Shown piece by piece: positions 26,222-34,614 of a DNA stretch of 64,000 nucleotides (within the stretch, counting starts at the first letter, position 1; every line of letters starts with the position of its first letter). The stretch comes from Bacteroidota bacterium. GTDB lineage: Bacteria > Bacteroidota > Bacteroidia > Palsa-965. The position numbers and the translations under genes are program-made. The stretch covers positions 62,001 through 126,000 of the forward strand of contig JADBYT010000012.1 in the NCBI GenBank assembly GCA_020402865.1, written 5' to 3'. Below the pieces are notes generated by a model, which worked only from the letters and a program-made list of their open reading frames with translations, searched no databases and was not told the origin of the DNA.

Positions 26222-27751
26222 ATGGCCGATTCAGCTACCGACCCTCTGCTGCTGCTCATCCGCTCGCTTACCACAGGCGAGAAGAACCATTTTCATCGTT
26301 CGGTTCCTAAAGGTGGTGATAACAAATATCTCATCCTGTTCAATATTATTGAAAGCCAGCCCGAAGCCAGTGAAAAACAGATACAGTCAGATTACAAGCG
26401 TAAAACCGGCAATACCGGACAATACGCACGTATAAAAGCGTATCTCTATCACCGCATCATTGAGTCGCTTTCCGACTATCACACACGTAATGTACCGCGT
26501 GTGGAAATACACGAACTGCTGAAACAGGCCGAAGTCCTTCTACTGAAACAACTCCACTCGCCCCTGCGTGATGTGCTTAAACGCGCACGGCAACTAATTG
26601 AAGAAGCCGAAGCCTTGGAAATGATGCCAGAACTGATCTGGCGCGAAAAAGCAAGTATTCCGATTGAACTTTCGCCAAACGAAATTTATAAGCAGATTGG
26701 CAAACTCAACGAGCAACTCGACAAGAGTCTGGTGAACATTCACGAATTGCATGAAATTGGCGACACCTCCTTTCTGCTTGCCACAGAAACCAACAACGAA
26801 TACCGCTACACAGAAGAAGAATACAAAGAGCGGCTTCAGAAACTCACTTCCGCACCTACTTTTCAAAAGCAGTTTGCCGAATTTAATTCAGAGCGGGCAC
26901 GCATAGGCGTGCTTTCGATGCGCGCATTCTACTATCTGGCTGTAAATGAGTATGAAGATTTTGTGCAGGAAGCTGAAAAACTCTTTGAGCGGCTTCGCAA
27001 TTCAGAAAATGCTACCACCGAGCATTACCTGCGCCACGCGAATAATCTGGCCAATGTAATTGTGGCGCTTCACCTGCTCAAAAGGCCAGCCGATGCACTT
27101 CCATATCTCGAAGAATTTGAAAAACTGCTTCAGTTTCTGGGCAGCATGGGATTCAGAGAAAAATACAATCCGCTTTATGTAAAGTATCTGCTTGCCAAAG
27201 CGCGTATTTTTTTTGCCCTCGATCGGTTTAACGAACTCATTGAATTACAGGCACAGTTCATTGCCATCGAAAGCGCTGTGATGTGGTCGGCTTCGTCAAA
27301 CTGGCGAAGACAACAATTTTTCATTCTGCTTTCAGGTGCCTATCTCCTCAGCGATCAGCCTAAAATAGCCGCGCGTATTATTGCCCGCGCACTTCAGGAC
27401 GAATCAGGACGAAAACGTCCTTATGCTGAAGAACTCCGCCAGATCGAACTTGCCATCAGCTATGATCTGCAGGATGAAGACCGCATGGAAAGCCTGCTCG
27501 GCAGTTTACGCCGCAAACAAAACAAAATCGAACAACAGAAAGAATTACACGGAAGCCTTGCCTACGAAACAGCCTGTTATGTAGGCTGGACAGAAATTAT
27601 TAGTAACCGCAGCAAAGGACTACAACAAACAGATATTTTCCGCCAGCTTCATCACGAACTGGTAACACAGCGCATTGGAAAGTCAGAGCACGATGCGCGT
27701 ACGCGATTTGTGTTTGAAAGATGGTTGCTGAAAAAAGCCGAAGGCAGGTAA
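26222..27751 (+). CDS. Large helical (TPR-like) hypothetical protein
   Basis: A 509-residue soluble protein, helical throughout, with repeat-like helix pairs. The N-terminus (LLLLIRSLTTGEKNHFHR, then YLILFNIIESQPEASEKQI and AYLYHRIIESLSDYH) is a form I have seen as an unnamed family in Bacteroidota, but I cannot assign a function. No catalytic motif, signal peptide or membrane helix is present. A TAATTTCG box lies 6 nt before the ATG, suggesting a leaderless or nearly leaderless transcript. It is followed by a long stem-loop. Confidence 0.75.
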   Translation: MADSATDPLLLLIRSLTTGEKNHFHRSVPKGGDNKYLILFNIIESQPEASEKQIQSDYKRKTGNTGQYARIKAYLYHRIIESLSDYHTRNVPRVEIHELLKQAEVLLLKQLHSPLRDVLKRARQLIEEAEALEMMPELIWREKASIPIELSPNEIYKQIGKLNEQLDKSLVNIHELHEIGDTSFLLATETNNEYRYTEEEYKERLQKLTSAPTFQKQFAEFNSERARIGVLSMRAFYYLAVNEYEDFVQEAEKLFERLRNSENATTEHYLRHANNLANVIVALHLLKRPADALPYLEEFEKLLQFLGSMGFREKYNPLYVKYLLAKARIFFALDRFNELIELQAQFIAIESAVMWSASSNWRRQQFFILLSGAYLLSDQPKIAARIIARALQDESGRKRPYAEELRQIELAISYDLQDEDRMESLLGSLRRKQNKIEQQKELHGSLAYETACYVGWTEIISNRSKGLQQTDIFRQLHHELVTQRIGKSEHDARTRFVFERWLLKKAEGR

Positions 27752-27760
27752 AAAAAAACA

Positions 27761-27857
27761 ACCGAACCGTGGATGCGGAGAGAGTAACGGGGTGAAGTTC
27801 CTTCAAACTGCACCCTGATCCCCTGCGTAAAACTCCCTGCCGCATCCACAGTTCGGT
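27761..27857. other. Long imperfect hairpin element
   Basis: ACCGAACCGTGGATGCGG (27761-27778) pairs with 27840-27857 with one mismatch, enclosing an inner hairpin GGGTG-AGTT/AACT-CACCC at 27790-27815. The element of about 97 bp begins 9 bp after a stop codon and lacks a T run. It could be a processed 3' end structure, a small RNA or a MITE-like repeat; the sequence alone does not decide. Confidence 0.5.
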
Positions 27858-28267
27858 GTTTAACCGCCCGGTAGAGTAATCGTCAAAACCGGTTCCGTTT
27901 TTCCGAATACCGGATTTCTTGTGCGAAATCCTGACACAAGTGTAGCAGGTTAGAAAATTCCGCTCAAAACTTAATCATCAAAACACTACGCCTAATGATT
28001 TTTATTTTTTACCACAAAACAATGATTAACAACATTATAAAAAGCCTTCATCATACCAAAGATTACGATTTTCAACGATAAAAATTCTGAAAACATGTGC
28101 GGAACACGCCTCTACTTTCTCGTAAGTTCTTACTAGCGCGAAACCCTGATATGTCCGAAATGAAAAATTGACAGGCTAGTTCGAAGCCCCCTTTTCACAC
28201 CTGTGTTTCAAAAAATCGCTACAACGATTTAGTGGTTTGTAAATCTTTCTTACTTTTCAACCTGTAA
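27858..28267. other. Intergenic region upstream of the glycan operon
   Basis: About 410 bp, AT-rich in the middle, without a credible gene. The only candidate signal is TACTTTTC at 28251-28258, near the -7 consensus, 9 nt before the GH92 start. The upstream region has space for regulator binding, but no clear operator repeat was seen. Confidence 0.4.
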
Positions 28268-31255
28268 ATGCATACATCAGTGTTCCAACTTCCGCTCCGC
28301 TTTGCACTCGTTTGGCTTGTATTGTGCTTCGCTTGCACGCAGAAAACGGTAATACCTGCCAGGCAGGTGTTCGGATGGACTGTACCTGCAAGCGGGCCGT
28401 TTAAACCTCAGCCCTACGCCGACCCGATGATTGGTACAGATGCACACGGACATACGTTTCCAGGAGCGACAACACCCTTTGGTATGGTGCAGCTTAGTCC
28501 GGATACACGTCTCGACGGCTGGGACGGCTGCTCGGGCTACCATTATTCGGATACGTTTATTTACGGCTTTTCGCACACACATCTGAACGGCACCGGCTGC
28601 AGCGACTATGGCGATATACTTGTTACCCCGGCAACAGAAAGGCCACTGCTGCATAACGGAGCTGATGGCAAGCCCGGTTATCGTTTTTCGTTTTCGCATT
28701 CCGGTGAACATGCCGAAGCCGGTTATTATTCGGTAAAAGCCGACAACGGTATTTTTTGCGAACTAACGGCATCGCCGCGCACGGGAGTTCACCGATATAC
28801 ATTTACAAAAGATGTTGAAGCACATCTGCTAATCGACCTCGTACACCGCGATGCGGTAACCAGTTCGGGACTGCGCATCGTTAACGACAGTACAATTAGC
28901 GGCTGGAGGCATTCTGAGGCATGGGCACGTGATCAGAAACTTTGGTTTACAGCCACTTTCTCGACACCATTTACAGCAGAAATATTCAGCAACGACAGCG
29001 CCCTCAAGACAAACAGCGCCGAAAGCAAAGCAATCAAAGCAATTCTTCGATTTGGCAAACTGAGCAAACCGCTGGAAGTAAAACTGGCCCTCTCTCCGGT
29101 GAGTGTGGAAAATGCCCTGCTGAATCTCGTGACTGAAACCGGCGGCATGAATTTCGACAAGGTGCGGGCTAAAGCAGTTGAACACTGGAATAGTGTGCTG
29201 GGAAAAATGGAAGTGGATACCGGGTCGGAAACACAAAAACGCATTTTCTACACGGCACTTTATCACTGCTACATTTCGCCTAATATATACAGTGATGTGA
29301 ACGGCGACTACCGGGGCCCCGACGGAAACGTTCACAGCGACACCACGCGCGAACACTACACGGTATTTTCACTTTGGGATACTTACCGGACATTGCATCC
29401 GCTCTTCACCATCCTGGAACCCAAACGAACAGGTGATTTTATTCACACCTTCAGCAGCTTTCACCAGCAAAGCAAACGACTGCCCATGTGGGAACTTTCG
29501 GCCAATGAAACCAATTGTATGATTGGTTATCACGGTGTTTCGGTTATTGCCGATGCGTGGATGAAAGGCATTACCAACTACGATACCACAGCTGCACTAA
29601 ACGCCATGCTCGAAACCGGAAATGGCAACTACCGCGTGCAACCGGTATATCGTGATAACGGTTTTGTGCCCGGAGATGAAGCCGAATCGGTTTCGCAAAC
29701 GCTGGAATATGCCTACGACGACTGGTGCATTGCACAAATTGCCGCGCGCGCCCACCGGCCTGCTGATGCGGAAGTGTTTGGCATACGAAGTCAGTACTGG
29801 AAAAACCTGTTTGATGATAAAACCAGGTTTTTCCGCGCCCGGCGCCGCAACCAGTTTACAGAACCGTTTACTCCGGAAGAAGTAAACATACACTATACCG
29901 AAGCCAATGCCTGGCACTACAGCCTTTATGTGCCGCAAAGCATTCACGAATTAATGACTCTGCATGGCGGCGAATCGCAGCTGGCTGCTTTCATCGACAA
30001 ACTCTTTACCTCTGACCCTGAAACATCAGGCCGCGAGCAAGCCGACATTACCGGCCGCATCGGTCAGTATGCACACGGCAACGAACCCAGCCACCACACA
30101 GCCTATCTCTACGCGTGGACCGGCCAACACTGGAAAACACAGGAACGTGTGCGTGAAATCTGCCAGACACTGTACACCGATAAACCCGACGGACTCTGCG
30201 GCAACGACGATTGCGGGCAGCTTTCGGCATGGGCGGTAATGAGTATGGCCGGATTCTACCCCGTTACGCCCGGTCAGCCGATTTATGTGATCGGGGCTCC
30301 TCAGTTCAACAAAGTCACCATTCACCTGGAAAACGGGAAAAAGTTCATTATTTCCTCTTCCGGTAAAGGCAACTACATTTCATCGGCCACACTTCAGAAA
30401 CAGGATTATCAAAAAGTGTGGTTAGGACATGAGACAGTGGTTCAAGGAGGAGAACTGCACTTTACACGAAGTGAAATACCGGATAAGCAATGGGGGGCAA
30501 AAATGGAAATGCGTCCCCCCTCGCCTTCGGCTTCAGCTTCGGGAACGTTAACGCTTTCACCGCGCATTAGCACACTGAAAGAAGATTTCGGGAAAAGCCT
30601 TCAGCTAAGTTTTACTACCCCGCAACCGGGCAGTGAAATTTTCTGGAAAAAGAAAGAAGATAAAGACTGGAAAAAATATACTTCTACACTCAAGGAAGGC
30701 TATGGCACTTATCTTGTATTTGCCACACGCAAGGGAGCTGCCAACAGCGATACACTGAGCATGAATTTTGTGCGGCCTCCGGCATGGAAAAGCATTACAT
30801 GCAGCAAAAAATACGCACCACAATATGCGGCATCGGGCCCGCGGGCGTTAATTGACGGGATAAACGGGACATCTGATTTTCGCACCGGCGACTGGCAAGG
30901 GTATTCAGAAACTGAGGTGGAATGGGTGATTGATCTTGGCGGATCTTCTCAGGTGAGTGAGGTAACGATGAATTTCCTTCACGATCAGCGTTCATGGATT
31001 TTTCTGCCCCGTGAAGTGGAATTTCTGGCATCATCTGATGGGGTCCATTATTCCACACTCAGCCACAATAAAAATCAGTTTGACGACCATAACGGTGATC
31101 CGAAAATAATTCCGTTCCGCGCTTCACTCAATGGTGAATACACCCATTTAAAAATAATTGCACGCGGCTTTGAAAAATGCCCTGAATGGCATCCCGGCAA
31201 AGGCAACCGGGCATGGATGTTTGCCGACGAGATAATTATTTCGCCCTCCAAATAA
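28268..31255 (+). CDS. GH92 alpha-mannosidase with C-terminal discoidin-like domain
   Basis: A 995-residue exported glycosidase. After a lipoprotein-like leader (CFACTQ) comes the GH92 region: YADPMIGTDAHGHTFPGA, PGATTPFGMVQLSPDT and HTHLNGTGC in the N-terminal sandwich, then the helical barrel with YHCYISPNIYSD, the general-acid region GNEPSHHTAYLY and the CGNDDCGQLSAW segment with the catalytic-base aspartates. GH92 enzymes are calcium-dependent exo-alpha-mannosidases acting on N-glycan mannose. Residues after about 760 add a chitobiase-type strand domain and an F5/8-type C-like domain (about 860-995) for carbohydrate binding. It opens an operon with glycosylasparaginase, permease and kinase. 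Confidence 0.95.
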   Translation: MHTSVFQLPLRFALVWLVLCFACTQKTVIPARQVFGWTVPASGPFKPQPYADPMIGTDAHGHTFPGATTPFGMVQLSPDTRLDGWDGCSGYHYSDTFIYGFSHTHLNGTGCSDYGDILVTPATERPLLHNGADGKPGYRFSFSHSGEHAEAGYYSVKADNGIFCELTASPRTGVHRYTFTKDVEAHLLIDLVHRDAVTSSGLRIVNDSTISGWRHSEAWARDQKLWFTATFSTPFTAEIFSNDSALKTNSAESKAIKAILRFGKLSKPLEVKLALSPVSVENALLNLVTETGGMNFDKVRAKAVEHWNSVLGKMEVDTGSETQKRIFYTALYHCYISPNIYSDVNGDYRGPDGNVHSDTTREHYTVFSLWDTYRTLHPLFTILEPKRTGDFIHTFSSFHQQSKRLPMWELSANETNCMIGYHGVSVIADAWMKGITNYDTTAALNAMLETGNGNYRVQPVYRDNGFVPGDEAESVSQTLEYAYDDWCIAQIAARAHRPADAEVFGIRSQYWKNLFDDKTRFFRARRRNQFTEPFTPEEVNIHYTEANAWHYSLYVPQSIHELMTLHGGESQLAAFIDKLFTSDPETSGREQADITGRIGQYAHGNEPSHHTAYLYAWTGQHWKTQERVREICQTLYTDKPDGLCGNDDCGQLSAWAVMSMAGFYPVTPGQPIYVIGAPQFNKVTIHLENGKKFIISSSGKGNYISSATLQKQDYQKVWLGHETVVQGGELHFTRSEIPDKQWGAKMEMRPPSPSASASGTLTLSPRISTLKEDFGKSLQLSFTTPQPGSEIFWKKKEDKDWKKYTSTLKEGYGTYLVFATRKGAANSDTLSMNFVRPPAWKSITCSKKYAPQYAASGPRALIDGINGTSDFRTGDWQGYSETEVEWVIDLGGSSQVSEVTMNFLHDQRSWIFLPREVEFLASSDGVHYSTLSHNKNQFDDHNGDPKIIPFRASLNGEYTHLKIIARGFEKCPEWHPGKGNRAWMFADEIIISPSK

Positions 31256-31259
31256 CGGC

Positions 31260-32255
31260 ATGATGAACCGAAGAAAATTTCTCAACCGGGCTGCACTGGC
31301 AGCGTTGTTTACAGGACTAGCCACACCTGCTGCTGCGACAGGAAAGAAGCGAAAGAAAAAAATGAACGCCGAAAGCCGCGCCGGAGGCCCGATGACCATT
31401 GCCACTTGGAATCATGGTATGGAAGCCACCGCCGAGGCCATGCGTATTTTGAAAGAGGGTGGACGTGCAATTGATGCTGCAGAAGCCGGAGTGCGGATCA
31501 CAGAATCTGACAAAACAAATACCAGCGTAGGCCTTGGCGGATTCCCTGACCGCGAAGGCATTGTAACACTGGATGCATCAATTATGGAAGGCAGCGGCCG
31601 ATGTGGCTCGGTGAGTTTTGTACAGGGCATCGATCATCCCATTACGCTGGCGCGAAAAGTGATGGACGATACGCCGCATGTAATGCTTACCGGACGCGGC
31701 GCTGAACTATTTGCCGAAAGTCTGGGCATGGTGAAACATCCCAACACACTTACCGACATATCGCGCAAGGCATGGGAAGAATGGATGAAAGAGAAAAAAT
31801 ACAAACCGGTAATCAATATCGAAAACCACGACACCATTGGCCTGCTTGCACTCGACAAAAACGGCAAACTGGCAGGAAGCTGCACTACAAGCGGACTGGC
31901 CTTTAAAATGCATGGCCGTGTAGGTGACTCACCCATTATCGGAGCCGGACTCTTCTGCGATGATGAGGCGGGAGCAGCTACCTGCACCGGACTGGGCGAA
32001 ACTGTGCTGCGCACACTGGCTTCGCACACAGCCGTTGAGCTTTTGCGTCACGGCGCCACTCCACAGGAAGCGGCAGAAGAAGCCATACATCGCATAGTTA
32101 AAAAACACAGCAACTTCAAAGATTTTCAGGTGGGCATACTTGTAATAACACCCACCGGCGAGCATGGTGCTTTCGGGCTGCACAAAGGTTTCAACTACGC
32201 CCTTTATCAAAACGATTCACACCGACTGATTGATGCCGCCAGCTTCACCCAATAG
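31260..32255 (+). CDS. Glycosylasparaginase (N4-(beta-N-acetylglucosaminyl)-L-asparaginase), Tat-exported
   Basis: A 331-residue Ntn hydrolase. The leader MMNRRKFLNRAALAALF has a Tat-like twin arginine. The autocleavage site is NHDTIGLLALD with T192 as the new N-terminal nucleophile; MHGRVGDSPIIGAGLF and TGLGETVLR are substrate-pocket segments. The enzyme cleaves the link between GlcNAc and asparagine of N-glycoproteins. It begins 4 nt after the GH92 stop, so the pair would act one after the other on N-linked glycans in the periplasm. Confidence 0.94.
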   Translation: MMNRRKFLNRAALAALFTGLATPAAATGKKRKKKMNAESRAGGPMTIATWNHGMEATAEAMRILKEGGRAIDAAEAGVRITESDKTNTSVGLGGFPDREGIVTLDASIMEGSGRCGSVSFVQGIDHPITLARKVMDDTPHVMLTGRGAELFAESLGMVKHPNTLTDISRKAWEEWMKEKKYKPVINIENHDTIGLLALDKNGKLAGSCTTSGLAFKMHGRVGDSPIIGAGLFCDDEAGAATCTGLGETVLRTLASHTAVELLRHGATPQEAAEEAIHRIVKKHSNFKDFQVGILVITPTGEHGAFGLHKGFNYALYQNDSHRLIDAASFTQ

Positions 32256-33633
32256 CAATACCCGTTCATACGTATTTGCGTTTGCGGTAATGACAGCCCT
32301 GTTTTTTCTCTGGGGCTTTGTTACTGTAATGAACGACATACTCATGCCTCATCTGCGCGAAGCATTCTCGCTCAGCAACACACAATCAGCCTTCGTACAG
32401 TTTGCTTTTTTCATTGCTTACGGCGTAGTATCACTGGGTTACTATCTCTGGTCAATCGGCAAGGGTGATCCGATTTCAAAAATTGGTTACCGCCGGGCAA
32501 TGACAATTGCACTTGGTATTTGCAGCCTTGGCTGTTTACTGTTTTACGTGGCTGCTGAACGTGAAACATATGGCTGGTTTCTGGCAGCTCTGTTCATTCT
32601 GGCTTCAGGAATTACCATTTTACAGATTTCGGCAAACCCTTATGTAGCACTGCTTGGCAAACCTGAAGGAGCTTCAGGTCGCCTTAATCTTTCGCAGGGC
32701 TTCAATTCGCTGGGTACTGCACTTGCACCGCTGGTGGGTGGCGCCATTGTATTTGGCTCAGGCAGCGTGGAGGTGGATGTATTGAAACTTCCATACGTGT
32801 TACTTGCACTCACTTTTCTTGCTGCTGCCCTGACACTTGCCTTTATCAAACTGCCCGAAGTACAAAGCGGGAATATGAGTAGCGGCGCCTGGAAATTCAG
32901 GCATCTGCGTTTGGGGATGCTTGCCATTTTTGCATACGTAGGTGCCGAAGTAACCATTGGCAGTTATGCAATACGTTTTATGGAGCTGCCGCAGGTAGCG
33001 GGCCTGACCAAAGATGTTGCCGATTCGTTTCTGGTCTATTACTGGGGCGGCGCCATGACCGGACGTTTTCTGGGCACCATAGCACTTTCGCGCTCACTGT
33101 CCTTCGTACAACGTTTGCTTGCCATGCTTACTACAGCGGCGGGGCTTACTGTTTTTCTGCTGCTGCTTACGGGCAAGGGTGTTAGCGAAGCCATTCCGTA
33201 TTTCATCCTCGTGGGCATCAACATACTTGGCTTTATTGCCGGCGGTAGCATATCCTCGCGCCTGCTGCTGCTGTTTGCATTAATTGCTGCGGGACTTATT
33301 TCTCTGGCAGCCTTTGGCACAGGATCGCCGGCATTGTGGGCATTGCTTGCAGTAGGTCTTTTCAATTCGGTCATGTGGTCGAATATTTTCACGCTCGGCA
33401 TTCGTGATCTCGGGCCATCAACCAGTCAGGGAAGTTCACTGCTTGTGATGATGATTATCGGCGGTGCGTTGTTGCCTCTGCTTGCCGGATTGGTTGCCGA
33501 TTCATCGTTCGGCTTACAGAAATGCATACTCATTACTATTCCCTGCTATCTCTACATTGCTTTCTACGGCTGGTTTACAGGTCGCATAAAATGGTCTGGA
33601 ACAGCTGCACAAAATTCAAATATCACACACTAA
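32233..33633 (+). CDS. Sugar MFS transporter (FucP/NagP-like)
   Basis: A 466-residue permease with 12 membrane helices of the FucP/GluP/NagP branch: FFLWGFVTVMNDILMPHLRE, the first-helix motif, and ANPYVALLGKPEGASGRLNLSQGFNSLGT, typical of the family. It imports a hexose or N-acetylhexosamine by proton symport. ATG at 32233 is preferred over TTG at 32230. The gene overlaps the glycosylasparaginase end by 23 nt. Mannose or GlcNAc are the sugars the operon would release. Confidence 0.9.
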   Translation: MPPASPNSNTRSYVFAFAVMTALFFLWGFVTVMNDILMPHLREAFSLSNTQSAFVQFAFFIAYGVVSLGYYLWSIGKGDPISKIGYRRAMTIALGICSLGCLLFYVAAERETYGWFLAALFILASGITILQISANPYVALLGKPEGASGRLNLSQGFNSLGTALAPLVGGAIVFGSGSVEVDVLKLPYVLLALTFLAAALTLAFIKLPEVQSGNMSSGAWKFRHLRLGMLAIFAYVGAEVTIGSYAIRFMELPQVAGLTKDVADSFLVYYWGGAMTGRFLGTIALSRSLSFVQRLLAMLTTAAGLTVFLLLLTGKGVSEAIPYFILVGINILGFIAGGSISSRLLLLFALIAAGLISLAAFGTGSPALWALLAVGLFNSVMWSNIFTLGIRDLGPSTSQGSSLLVMMIIGGALLPLLAGLVADSSFGLQKCILITIPCYLYIAFYGWFTGRIKWSGTAAQNSNITH

Positions 33634-34614
33634 ATGAAACTCAAACAGGTTTGTGCAGGAATTGATATTGGCGGCACCAATTGTCATATTGGCATTTGCA
33701 GTATCGAAGGTGCCGTAATTGCATCAACAGTGATGTCCACATCAAAATTCCCCGATGCAAAATCGTTTGCCGTGGCAGCCAGTCAATGGCTCAGGGCAAC
33801 AGCCATACGCGAAGGGCTTGAAATAGTGACGGCCGGCATCGGAGCGCCCAACGGCAACTATTACACAGGCAATATTGAGCACGCACCCAACCTTTCGTGG
33901 AAAGGTATTGTACCATTAGCCGAAGAATTTAAAACGGCAAGCGGAATTGAGGAAGCCGTAATAACCAACGATGCCAATGCAGCCGCCTTCGGGGAACAGT
34001 TTTTCGGCGGTGCAAAAGGGCTTGATAATTTTGCGGTAATTACACTCGGCACAGGTATTGGCGGCGGTTTTGTAGTGAACGGAAAAATGCTTTACGGCGC
34101 AGATGGCATGGGTGGCGAATTCGGTCACATGACGGTGGTGAACAACGGGCGTGTTTGCGCCTGCGGACGAAAAGGCTGTATTGAGGCGTATGCGTCGGCA
34201 GGCGGCCTGCTGCGCACTGCCCACGAAATGCTGGCAGAAGACAAACCGGCTTCTTCGGCCCTTCATGCCATAAACGCCGATACGTTGTGCTGCCCCGACA
34301 TTTTTGATGCGGCGCGGCAGGGCGATGTGCTTGCTGAACGAATTATCCGCGAAACAGCCGTACTGCTTGCCGAAGCATTAGTAAACATGACCGCGCTGTT
34401 AAGCCCCTCGCATGTATTTTTATATGGCGGCCTTGCGCTGGCCGGTGATGTACTGATGAATCCGTTGCGCACACATTTCAACCAGCATTTGCTCATACAT
34501 CAGCGCGGCCGCATTGAACTGCTTGTGTCGTCGCTGCCCGAAAATGCAGCCATTATGGGTGCTGCAGCTCTCGGCTGGGCCGAATTCGGGAAACATGAAT
34601 TTATTGAGGACTAA
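33634..34614 (+). CDS. ROK-family sugar kinase
   Basis: A 326-residue ROK protein. ATP-binding GIDIGGTNCHIG is at the start, TNDANAAAFGE holds the catalytic aspartate, TLGTGIGGGFV the second phosphate loop, and the zinc site is EFGHMTVVN with CACGRKGCIE. It lacks the helix-turn-helix of ROK repressors, so it is a kinase, likely for glucose, mannose or GlcNAc. It starts right after the permease stop (no gap) and closes the four-gene operon. Its TAA and the TAG of the convergent gene share three bases. Confidence 0.92.
   Translation: MKLKQVCAGIDIGGTNCHIGICSIEGAVIASTVMSTSKFPDAKSFAVAASQWLRATAIREGLEIVTAGIGAPNGNYYTGNIEHAPNLSWKGIVPLAEEFKTASGIEEAVITNDANAAAFGEQFFGGAKGLDNFAVITLGTGIGGGFVVNGKMLYGADGMGGEFGHMTVVNNGRVCACGRKGCIEAYASAGGLLRTAHEMLAEDKPASSALHAINADTLCCPDIFDAARQGDVLAERIIRETAVLLAEALVNMTALLSPSHVFLYGGLALAGDVLMNPLRTHFNQHLLIHQRGRIELLVSSLPENAAIMGAAALGWAEFGKHEFIED

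Noticed and set aside
27840-27866. Integron attC-like core (GTTTAAC) beside the hairpin
   Set aside because: Only one half-site fits and no integrase or cassette array is present.
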